Assembly (NCBI GenBank): GCA_937880755.1
Contig: CALGRX010000004.1
Coordinates: 1 to 7,230, forward strand
Length of the DNA stretch: 7,230 nucleotides
Source of the DNA: an uncultured Clostridia bacterium
GTDB taxonomy: Bacteria; Bacillota; Clostridia; Christensenellales; UBA3700
Direction: 5' to 3'
Shown: one piece after another, positions 1 to 4,845 of the stretch
Numbering within the stretch: the stretch's first letter is position 1
Layout: each line of letters starts with the position of its first letter
Made by a program: the position numbers and the translations under genes
The notes under the pieces: model-generated
Database searches by the model: none
Told to the model about the DNA's origin: nothing
Seen by the model: the letters and a program-made list of their open reading frames with translations, nothing else

Positions 1-1
1 C

Positions 2-55
2 GTTATCAAGAAAAAGAAATTTGCCGACCTAATTGCATTGTTCAAGAAGAAATAA
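2..55 (+). CDS. possible C-terminal end of an upstream gene
   Basis: The frame starting at base 2 reads VIKKKKFADLIALFKKK and stops at TAA 53-55. A lysine-rich tail with a short hydrophobic patch would suit the cytoplasmic end of a membrane or ribosome-associated protein, but 17 residues cannot be assigned to a family. A second frame (from base 1) stays open to about 126, so the choice of frame is not secure. A GC-rich hairpin 18 bases downstream (73-96) fits a gene ending here. The product is not recognised. Confidence 0.3.
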   Translation, partial: VIKKKKFADLIALFKKK

Positions 56-72
56 CCGGTGCTAAACAATTA

Positions 73-96
73 CCCCTTGCCTTTCGGGGCAAGGGG
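73..96. other. GC-rich hairpin, possible weak terminator
   Basis: CCCCTTGCC (73-81) pairs perfectly with GGCAAGGGG (88-96) around a 6-base loop. No T-run follows on either strand, so a classical intrinsic terminator is not supported. Its place just after the possible gene end at 55 makes transcript-end stabilisation the likeliest role. Confidence 0.4.
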
Positions 97-472
97 AAAG
101 CCAACGTAGATAACAATAAGAAATAATCAAGAAATGTCTTAATCACGGTTTAACGACGCATGTAATGGTTGACGGTACGTTAGCGGAATAATCAAAGACA
201 GCAATGAGCCGTTCGGTTTCCGAGCGGCTCAAATTGTAAAATATGGGTATGAGATGACAAACGATACAATAAAATCAAATTGCTTGTTCTATGGGATATT
301 CTGTGCAAAAATACGGACGAGAGGCGGGTAGTATTGTCGAATAAAAAGTGTCCATAAAAACGTGTTACAGCTTTTTTAAACGTAAAGCAATGTAATTATA
401 TTTGAGTATAGCTAATTGCGAGGTATATAGTATGAGGCATTAGGGCTTATTTTTTTTGCCTAAAAAACTTGA
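97..472. other. non-coding stretch without a recognisable gene
   Basis: No open frame of convincing length or composition was found on either strand. The only clear structure is the hairpin at 206-230. Short ATG frames, such as the one near 255 that stops after about 25 codons, lack a ribosome binding site and resemble no family known to me. It may hold decayed upstream parts of the transporter remnant that starts near 473, but I could not read any such remnant. Confidence 0.5.
206..230. other. 11-bp hairpin with a three-base loop
   Basis: GAGCCGTTCGG (206-216) pairs with CCGAGCGGCTC (220-230), with one T-G wobble and a TTT loop. This is among the most stable stems in the window. There is no T-run on either side, so a role as intrinsic terminator is doubtful. 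It could be a transcript-end stabiliser or a single copy of a dispersed palindromic repeat. Confidence 0.5.
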
Positions 473-774
473 CACCGTCTAAATTTTAGCGACGTTGATA
501 AATTGTTTGAACTTGTTATGGTGCTTTTAGGTTTTTATATGCTTTATGCTTTTCAAAACGTGTTCGACTCAACTTTTTACGGGCTTGGAAACCCAATTAT
601 ATGCTCTTTGAATCGCTTGTAGCCAACTCAATTTACTATGGAGGAGCATTTATTCTTTATCTTTGTGGAGTATGGCAACCAACACTTATCGGTATAGCGT
701 TATTATTCGGTATTGGCAACGCCTTTGATGCAATTGTTTCACTCGTGGCTTATGCTTTCTTACTCAAAAAGTAG
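473..774 (+). pseudogene. MATE-family efflux transporter, C-terminal remnant
   Basis: Two frames read as one protein end. Codons from 473 to about 590 (41 codons) give a hydrophobic segment ending in FQNVFDSTFYGLG. From 595 the next frame continues NYMLFESLVANSIYYGG, a further hydrophobic stretch, and ends at TAG 772-774 with a KK tail. From memory of the family, the FDSTFYGxGKxxYM pattern and the closing helices resemble the last two or three membrane segments of clostridial MATE multidrug/Na+ antiporters, which are about 450 residues. Loss of one base in the A/C run near 587-595 explains the shift. A TGA at 470-472 closes the frame upstream, and the first three quarters of the gene are absent. 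There is no start codon or ribosome binding site of its own, so it should be non-functional. Confidence 0.7.
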
Positions 775-785
775 TTAAATATGCT

Positions 786-813
786 TTTATATTTTTTGTA
801 GGCGTGCTATAAT
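786..813 (+). promoter_or_regulatory. extended -10 promoter of the flavodiiron gene
   Basis: A perfect TATAAT (808-813) is preceded by TGC (805-807), the extended -10 element that lets sigma-A promoters work with a weak -35. The best -35 is TTTATA (786-791), 16 bases upstream. Transcription would start near 820, leaving a leader of about 80 bases before the ATG at 900. Confidence 0.6.
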
Positions 814-831
814 TTTAACAATAAGAAAGTA

Positions 832-875
832 GACGTACGATGGGATTTTGTTGACAATTAGCTTCGACGTACTAT
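832..875 (+). repeat. direct repeat in the flavodiiron leader
   Basis: GACGTACGAT (832-841) and GACGTACTAT (866-875) match at 9 of 10 bases and are 34 bases apart, about three helical turns. A TTGACA (851-856) lies between them, but I found no convincing -10 at proper spacing. The pair could be a regulator-binding site in the leader or upstream part of the transcript. No known operator is matched. Confidence 0.3.
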
Positions 876-899
876 TGACTATAGAGAAGGAGTTAGGTT

Positions 900-2060
900 A
901 TGTATATTTCTGAGAATATAAAATACGTCGGCGTAAATGACCACGATATTGATTTGTTTGAAGGGCAGTTTGAGGTGCCTTTGGGAATGGCGTACAATTC
1001 GTACGTTATTCTTGACGACAAAATTGCGGTAGTGGATAGTGTAGAGCACCGTTTTAGCAAAGAATGGCTTGCTAACATACAGAAGGTAGTAGGTGGTAGA
1101 CCTGTCGATTACTTCATTATTCAACATATGGAGCCCGACCACTCTTCGAGCATATCTAGCTTTTTGCAAGCTTATCCCGAAGCAATGGTGGTTTCTTCCG
1201 ACAAAGCATTTACTATGATGGCAAACTTCTACAAGACGGACTGCGTCAATCGCATTGCCGTCAAAGAGGGCGATAGTTTGTCACTCGGCAAGCATACTCT
1301 GCATTTCATAACCGCACCGATGGTACATTGGCCTGAGGTAATTATGACTTACGACGATTGCGACAAGGTGTTGTTCTCTGCCGATGCGTTCGGTAAATTT
1401 GGCGCAAACGACGTAGATGACCCCGAAGGTTGGGCTTGCGAGGCAAGGAGATATTACTTCGGCATTGTCGGAAAGTACGGTGCACAGGTTCAAAACGTAT
1501 TGAAGAAGGCTGCAGCTTTGGATATCAAGACGATATGTTCCCTTCACGGTCCGGTGCTTGACGGCGACCTTACCCCATATTTGACGGCATACGACACGTG
1601 GTCGGGATATAAGGTGGAGTCGGATGGAATTGTCGTTGCATACACCTCGGTTTACGGCAATACTCAAAAGGCAGCAGAGTTGATGGCGAAATACTTAGAG
1701 GAAGGTGGATGTAAAAAGGTCGTACTTATCGATTTGCTCCGAGAGGACTTGCACGAGAGTATTGAGGACGCATTCCGCTACGGTACTTTGGTATTGGCTT
1801 CAACTACTTACAACAACGACGTATTTCCTAAGATGAAACAGTTTATCGAGCATCTTGTAGAAAGGAATTATCAAAACAGAAAGGTTGCGTTCATCGAAAA
1901 CGGCTCTTGGGCTCCAAACGCGACAAAAGTAATGAAAAACTTATTTGCAAGTTGCAAAAATATAACTTATGCGGAAAACAACGTTACCGTTCTTTCCGCA
2001 CTCAATGAAAAGGCAGAGGAGCAAATATCAACGTTGGCTAAGGAACTCCTTGTCGATTGA
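900..2060 (+). CDS. fprA: flavodiiron protein (A-type flavoprotein, rubredoxin:oxygen oxidoreductase)
   Basis: This cytoplasmic enzyme reduces O2 to water, or NO to N2O, with electrons usually supplied by reduced rubredoxin, and so protects anaerobes. The 386 residues match the family's usual 390-400. The N-terminal metallo-beta-lactamase-like domain (about 1-240) carries the full di-iron ligand set: H76, E78, D80 and H81 in QHMEPDHSSS, then H143 (MVHWPE), D162 (SADAFG) and H216 (LHGP). The C-terminal flavodoxin domain (about 243-386) has the FMN phosphate loop TSVYGNTQ (249-256) and later FMN-contact loops near STTYNND (301-307) and ENGSWAPN (333-340). There is no fused rubredoxin domain. 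AAGGAG (887-892), 7 bases before the ATG, fixes the start. A rubredoxin gene converges on it from the other strand, which strengthens the assignment. Whether O2 or NO is the main substrate cannot be told from sequence. Confidence 0.95.
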   Translation: MYISENIKYVGVNDHDIDLFEGQFEVPLGMAYNSYVILDDKIAVVDSVEHRFSKEWLANIQKVVGGRPVDYFIIQHMEPDHSSSISSFLQAYPEAMVVSSDKAFTMMANFYKTDCVNRIAVKEGDSLSLGKHTLHFITAPMVHWPEVIMTYDDCDKVLFSADAFGKFGANDVDDPEGWACEARRYYFGIVGKYGAQVQNVLKKAAALDIKTICSLHGPVLDGDLTPYLTAYDTWSGYKVESDGIVVAYTSVYGNTQKAAELMAKYLEEGGCKKVVLIDLLREDLHESIEDAFRYGTLVLASTTYNNDVFPKMKQFIEHLVERNYQNRKVAFIENGSWAPNATKVMKNLFASCKNITYAENNVTVLSALNEKAEEQISTLAKELLVD

Positions 2061-2117
2061 TTAGGGCGTTAATAATTAAATTGTGAAAGGCTTAATATAG
2101 TTGTAGACACCTAAAAA

Positions 2118-2155
2118 TAAAAGCGTTAAGTTAATTGTGAAACTTAACGCTTTTA
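2118..2155. terminator. shared bidirectional terminator between fprA and rubredoxin
   Basis: TAAAAGCGTTAAGTT (2118-2132) pairs perfectly with AACTTAACGCTTTTA (2141-2155) around an 8-base loop. The stem ends give U-rich tails in both directions, TTTTATATT on the plus strand and TTTTATTTTTAG on the minus strand. It lies 57 bases after the flavodiiron stop and 2 bases after the rubredoxin stop, so one element can end both convergent transcripts. Confidence 0.85.
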
Positions 2156-2157
2156 TA

Positions 2158-2316
2158 TTATTCTTCTTTGGTAAATTGGTCTTTGCCTACAGCACACAAC
2201 GGGCATTCAAAGTCTTCGGGTAAATCTTCCCACTTTGTGCCAGGAGCAATTCCGTTAGCAGGGTCGCCCGTCTCTTCGTCGTAGACGTAACCGCACACGT
2301 CGCAAACGTATTTCAT
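2158..2316 (-). CDS. rd: rubredoxin
   Basis: This 52-residue one-electron carrier holds a single iron bound by four cysteines. The reading is MKYVCDVCGYVYDEETG, then a middle with W29 in the conserved KWEDLPEDF, and the second knuckle ECPLCAVGK. The iron ligands are C5, C8, C38 and C41, in the classical CxxCG and CPxC arrangement, and the length is normal for a stand-alone rubredoxin. AAGGAGG (plus-strand 2325-2331) sits 8 bases before the ATG. The neighbour is the flavodiiron protein at 900-2060, the family's usual electron acceptor, here convergent rather than in one operon. A good promoter lies just upstream, so the gene can be expressed alone and could also serve other partners such as rubrerythrin. 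Confidence 0.97.
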   Translation of the reverse strand: MKYVCDVCGYVYDEETGDPANGIAPGTKWEDLPEDFECPLCAVGKDQFTKEE

Positions 2317-2370
2317 TGTCGTTACCTCCTTATTTTGATTATACGTTCCGCAGTAAAGTGGAGCATCTAT

Positions 2371-2399
2371 ATTATATCAATAATTGATTATAAAATCAA
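2371..2399 (-). promoter_or_regulatory. rubredoxin promoter with overlapping palindromes
   Basis: On the minus strand TTGATT (plus 2394-2399) and a perfect TATAAT (plus 2371-2376) are separated by exactly 17 bases. Two small palindromes cover it: TTGATTATAAAATCAA (2384-2399) and TCAATAATTGA (2377-2387). The minus strand also reads TTATAAT-CA-ATTAT, loosely like the PerR box TTATAATNATTATAA but with an extra spacer base and a poor right end. Oxygen-defence genes of some clostridia are PerR-controlled, so this is a plausible but unproven operator. Confidence 0.65.
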
Positions 2400-2515
2400 T
2401 CATATATTTAGTGCAAAAACGATAAAATATCTTGCATAATTCGCTATATAAGTTAAAGACTTATAAAACGGCTACTCAAAACCTTAACCTTTTTCCAAAC
2501 TAGTTTATTTAATAA

Positions 2516-3160
2516 CTATTTGAGGTTTTTTGATTGTTCAGAGATGGCATTGGTTACGTATATTGGCATCGTTCTCATAAAGGCGTATTGCAAAAACATT
2601 ACGAATAATATCGTAGAGAATATATATATTTGAGCAATAGCAGAAACGGGGCACGGACCGGGGGCTATATTGGCTTCTTTGATTGCCACAAACGAAGTTA
2701 TAAAAAGATATCCTACAATGCCTAGAGAAATCAAACCTTGTCTATAATTGCGGAAGAAAGTGGACAAAAATAGTAGTATCGTTGTAGCTACAACCATAAT
2801 GAAACCTAACGCGGAAAGGTTGTTATGAATTTGTCTTAATCTATCGTATTTGGGTGTGAGTTCCCCTTCAACGTGCAGCCAAAGAACAGATAGTCCCGTA
2901 ACTATAACTTAAGCGCTGATAGCGGCGAGTGAATAAAAAACTATTTTCCATTTTTTCGTATAGCCACCCGAGTATAGGATAAGAGTCAGTGCAAAGAAGT
3001 ACCCAATAAAGAAACATAGTACCCACAAATATATTAGTGCCATATGTCCTTCCGTGTAGGCTAAATACGAGAGAGATTTGTAGATGACCCTATCTTCTCC
3101 TCTCGTTGCAACAATAGCGGACAGAGCGGGTATTATTATGCAACTGTATATCATAAGCAT
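2516..3160 (-). pseudogene. multi-helix membrane protein gene broken by an in-frame stop
   Basis: Reading from 3160 down to 2516 in one frame gives about 214 residues, interrupted only by TAA at 2909-2911 after SLAAISA; the frame resumes VIVTGLSVLWLHVEG. Some six hydrophobic segments are visible, including IYSCIIIPALSAIVA, ALIYLWVLCFFIGYFFALTL, the helix containing the stop, and FIMVVATTILLFLSTF. The TAA sits inside a helix and would be explained by one base change from TTA (Leu). Upstream of the ATG at 3160 the frame stays open to 3361 with no ATG, GTG or TTG and continues in protein-like fashion (SISKHQKLYEIM). The ATG at 3160 has no ribosome binding site, so the true start seems lost. I do not recognise the family; the QIHNNLSALGF motif faintly recalls Frag1/DRAM or DUF998 proteins. 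Confidence 0.6.
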
Positions 3161-3630
3161 TATCTCATATAGTTTTTGATGCTTGGATATTGAGAGGGGA
3201 AGTTTATTGTTTAAATCGAATATTTTTAGAAAATTCTTTATTGCACTAGCAAAACTGATGTTGGTGTAGTAATTTTTTAGTTTATGACGGAGGATTTTGT
3301 CAAATATTGAAATATAAATGACACCAAATAAGAATAATTCGGCGTTTTGGTTGCAATTATTTTATAGATATCATTATTTATGGTAGTAGAACGATATTGC
3401 GTGTAAATTATTTTAGAATAAACAATAAAAACTATTGAGTTGATGTTATAGGAAAAACCTATTTTATAAATAAAATTCGCATTTTTCCATACACTGAAAC
3501 TCAGTAAATATTGACGTGCCACAGTATTTAAGCGATGTAGTTTATTTGAATATTGGCGATTGCGTGGTGAACGAACGAGTATATTAGATAAGTTATTATA
3601 CCTAAAAAACTTGCCCCGTCATATTATAAA
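3161..3630. other. AT-rich stretch, probably decayed sequence
   Basis: Two overlapping minus-strand frames are open here. One extends the membrane pseudogene upstream to 3361. The other runs from about 3616 down to a stop at 3277-3279 and reads FSVWKNANFIYKIGFSYN and similar Asn/Ile/Tyr-rich sequence. Neither has a start with a ribosome binding site, and neither resembles a family known to me; open frames of this size are not rare in DNA this rich in A and T. Decay of one or two former genes is the simplest reading. Confidence 0.4.
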
Positions 3631-3636
3631 AGGTTG

Positions 3637-3665
3637 TTGGAATATCGCTTTGGGTGTGATATACT
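3637..3665 (+). promoter_or_regulatory. promoter of the zinc-ribbon membrane protein
   Basis: TTGGAA (3637-3642) and TATACT (3660-3665) are 17 bases apart, and TGA at 3657-3659 gives an extended -10. Transcription would begin near 3672, just ahead of the AAAGGAG at 3682-3688. Confidence 0.7.
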
Positions 3666-3694
3666 AAAATAACAAAAGCTGAAAGGAGACTTGT

Positions 3695-4189
3695 ATGGAA
3701 GAAAATAAGGACGAGAAAATGCAAAAGCATCTCAAGACCAAGAAGAAACTCAAGACGATAGGGCCGATAGTGCTTGCCGTCGGCTTGGTATTGGCGATAA
3801 TAGGTTTTGTTGAATTTTTCGTGTCGATGGGCAGTTTTGGAACGCCAAAATTGTTTTTTATGTGTTTTTTGGGTATGCCGACAGCGGTAGTGGGCGGAGT
3901 AATTACTATGTATGGATATCAAAGAGAAATGGGCACGTATGTCAAAAACGAGTCCGTACCAATCTTTAATGAAATGGGAGAGGAAATTGCGCCCGGAGTG
4001 AGAAATATCGCACAATCGGTCAAAGAAGGTATTGACGAAACAATAGTTTGCGAGTGCGGCGCGGTCAACGACGCCGGTAGTAAGTTTTGCAAGAAGTGCG
4101 GACAACCGCTAGTCAAAACTTGTCCTTACTGCGGTCAAGAGTTGGATAGCGACAGCGAATTTTGCAATCACTGCGGACGAAAACTTTGA
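3695..4189 (+). CDS. two-helix membrane protein with double zinc ribbon
   Basis: This 164-residue protein starts with a highly charged segment (1-20, mostly Lys/Glu), then two hydrophobic helices (about 22-44 and 52-74). A linker follows (75-115), then two C-terminal zinc ribbons. Ribbon one uses C119, C121, C132 and C135, with an unusual CxC first knuckle (VCECG). Ribbon two uses C143, C146, C157 and C160 (CPYCG ... FCNHCG). The layout resembles double-zinc-ribbon proteins common in Firmicutes whose roles are mostly unknown; the ribbons probably face the cytoplasm and bind a protein or nucleic acid. AAAGGAG lies 6 bases before the ATG. The gene is a single transcription unit with its own promoter and terminator, so the neighbours give no hint of its job. 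Confidence 0.85.
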   Translation: MEENKDEKMQKHLKTKKKLKTIGPIVLAVGLVLAIIGFVEFFVSMGSFGTPKLFFMCFLGMPTAVVGGVITMYGYQREMGTYVKNESVPIFNEMGEEIAPGVRNIAQSVKEGIDETIVCECGAVNDAGSKFCKKCGQPLVKTCPYCGQELDSDSEFCNHCGRKL

Positions 4190-4204
4190 TATTATTTTAG
4201 CGAC

Positions 4205-4237
4205 AAGGCCGTCTTGTATGGGCGGCTTTTTTGTTTT
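4205..4237 (+). terminator. intrinsic terminator after the zinc-ribbon gene
   Basis: AAGGCCGTC (4205-4213) pairs with GGCGGCTTT (4221-4229), 9 pairs including two G-T wobbles, around a 7-base loop. A run of six T (4227-4232) and TTTT (4234-4237) follow. It starts 15 bases after the stop codon. Confidence 0.85.
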
Positions 4238-4251
4238 CAATAAAAATTTTT

Positions 4252-4272
4252 ATATGACAAGCGTTGTCACAA
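4252..4272. promoter_or_regulatory. palindromic motif, copy 1 of 2 (candidate operator)
   Basis: The core TGACAAGCGTTGTCA (4255-4269) is an inverted repeat, TGACAA/TTGTCA with a 3-base centre. With flanks, 18 of 21 bases match positions 5901-5921, so the likeness extends beyond the palindrome itself. It lies in a gene-free stretch about 100 bases upstream of the strong promoter at 4374. It resembles no operator that I can name with confidence. Confidence 0.45.
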
Positions 4273-4310
4273 AAAGTATGCTTTAATGCAGTTGGGAAAA
4301 CAAAAGGGAA

Positions 4311-4332
4311 TCTCGCCAATAGCAAGGCGAGA
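4311..4332. other. 7-bp GC-rich hairpin
   Basis: TCTCGCC (4311-4317) and GGCGAGA (4326-4332) pair perfectly around an 8-base loop. No T-run follows. It lies about 40 bases upstream of the 4374-4402 promoter and could be a protein-binding site for that promoter. Confidence 0.4.
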
Positions 4333-4373
4333 AAGGATGCACTATAAGTAGAGAAGTATGTAACAGAAAGGTA

Positions 4374-4402
4374 TTGAAAACCGCAAAAATATATGTTATA
4401 AT
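4374..4402 (+). promoter_or_regulatory. near-consensus extended -10 promoter
   Basis: TTGAAA (4374-4379) and a perfect TATAAT (4397-4402) are exactly 17 bases apart, and TGT (4394-4396) adds an extended -10. It is one of the strongest forward promoters in the window, yet no coding gene follows directly. Transcription should begin near 4409. Confidence 0.8.
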
Positions 4403-4412
4403 TTTATTGCAA

Positions 4413-4439
4413 CAAAAAAGAAAAAACTGCTTGCGCAGT
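4413..4439 (-). terminator. minus-strand intrinsic terminator
   Basis: Read on the minus strand, ACTGC-GCAA-GCAGT (plus 4439-4426) is followed by TTTTTCTTTTTT (plus 4425-4414). The short, perfect stem with a GCAA tetraloop and a long T-run is a typical terminator. No minus-strand gene ends nearby, so it either stops antisense transcription or closes a minus-strand RNA from this gap. On the plus strand it is the first hairpin of the candidate RNA. Confidence 0.55.
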
Positions 4440-4614
4440 CTTTCTACCCACAAACGCGGGACCCTTATGGGCATTGAGTATAAAATTTATTTTAACTCAC
4501 TTTGCAATTCCAAATAGGTGTTAAACACGTGCGTAGTTCAATGTTCCGTCCGTATTGTTTTAGTACTTTGTAATTCCAATTATTATTTTATGAGAGGAGA
4601 TTGAGTATCAATTT

Positions 4615-4640
4615 AGGCAGTCTTTAGGGGCTGTCTTTTT
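4615..4640 (+). terminator. terminator or attenuator ahead of bsh
   Basis: AGGCAGTC (4615-4622) pairs with GGCTGTCT (4629-4636), 8 pairs with two wobbles, around a 6-base loop. TTTTT follows (4636-4640). No coding gene lies directly before it; it ends the transcript expected from the 4374-4402 promoter and lies about 205 bases before the bsh start. Confidence 0.75.
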
Positions 4641-4659
4641 ATTTGGCGTGAAGGAAGAT

Positions 4660-4827
4660 ATGCGGACAGGCATCGCCAAATTGTTGGGAGAATATTTATT
4701 GACGGCGTTGGTATTGCAAAAGAAGGATAAGTATGATAATCTAATTGATAGATTACGGCATCAAAAAGAGAATAGGGTGAATATATGGCGTATCAAAATA
4801 GAATACAAAGAAATGACTTGGAAATAA
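4660..4827 (+). CDS. possible 55-residue protein upstream of bsh
   Basis: ATG 4660 opens a 55-codon frame starting MRTGIAKLLGEYLLTALVLQ and ending KEMTWK at TAA 4825-4827. AAGGA (4651-4655) lies 4 bases before the start, close but usable. The product would be basic, with one short hydrophobic helix near 8-19 and a charged, probably helical remainder. It ends 18 bases before the bsh start, so the two could be translated from one message. No family is recognised. A 7-bp palindrome and possible bsh promoter lie inside the frame, so this may instead be untranslated leader that happens to be open. Confidence 0.35.
   Translation: MRTGIAKLLGEYLLTALVLQKKDKYDNLIDRLRHQKENRVNIWRIKIEYKEMTWK
4708..4737 (+). 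promoter_or_regulatory. weak candidate bsh promoter
   Basis: TTGGTA (4708-4713) and TATGAT (4732-4737) are 18 bases apart. The match is only fair, and the region also reads as part of a short ORF. If real, transcription would start near 4744 and give a 5' leader of about 100 bases. Confidence 0.3.
4737..4755. promoter_or_regulatory. palindrome upstream of bsh (candidate operator)
   Basis: TAATCTA (4737-4743) and TAGATTA (4749-4755) are perfect inverted copies around ATTGA. It touches the end of the candidate -10 at 4732-4737, where a repressor would commonly bind. No known regulator is matched, and by chance such AT-rich palindromes are not rare. Confidence 0.35.
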
Positions 4828-4845
4828 TAAATTACGGAGATAATT

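Larger units (their letters stand above)
4409..4640 (+). ncRNA. candidate small RNA or attenuated leader of bsh
   Basis: A strong promoter ends at 4402 and a good terminator ends at 4640. Between them is about 230 bases with no ORF longer than some 16 codons. The predicted RNA is structured: ACTGC/GCAGT (4426-4430 with 4435-4439); two alternative CCC/GGG pairings around 4447-4470; a hairpin TGAGT-AAAA/TTTT-ACTCA (4475-4499); GTGTT-A-AACAC (4518-4530 region); and the terminator. ACTTTGCAATTCCAA (4499-4513) recurs with one change at 4565-4579. GCAGTCTTT occurs both in the first hairpin (4435-4443) and in the terminator's left arm (4617-4625), so ACTGC at 4426-4430 could pair with either. It could be a free small RNA or a leader whose read-through reaches bsh at 4846. 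No Rfam family is recognised. A minus-strand RNA is also conceivable, because a minus-strand terminator lies at 4413-4439. Confidence 0.5.

Noticed and set aside
1281..1667. 128-codon minus-strand frame inside the flavodiiron gene.
   Set aside because: It is antisense to a clear, motif-rich gene, has no ribosome binding site and resembles nothing.
2447..2465. TATAAGT/ACTTATA inverted repeat between the rubredoxin promoter and the membrane pseudogene.
   Set aside because: Seven AT-rich pairs without T-run or neighbouring promoter; expected by chance in this composition.
459..3613. CCTAAAAAACTTG occurs at 459-471 and 3601-3613, each followed by a CCGTC nearby, as possible ends of a mobile element.
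   Set aside because: A 13-base A-rich match is close to chance in a window this size and composition; there is no transposase, inverted end or target duplication, and intact genes lie between.
3602..4105. 167-codon minus-strand frame opposite the zinc-ribbon gene.
   Set aside because: It mirrors the forward gene, which has a promoter, ribosome binding site, helices and eight ordered cysteines.
4283..4474. 63-codon minus-strand frame across the 4374 promoter.
   Set aside because: No ribosome binding site, low-complexity Phe/Leu sequence, and it runs through a minus-strand terminator and a strong forward promoter.
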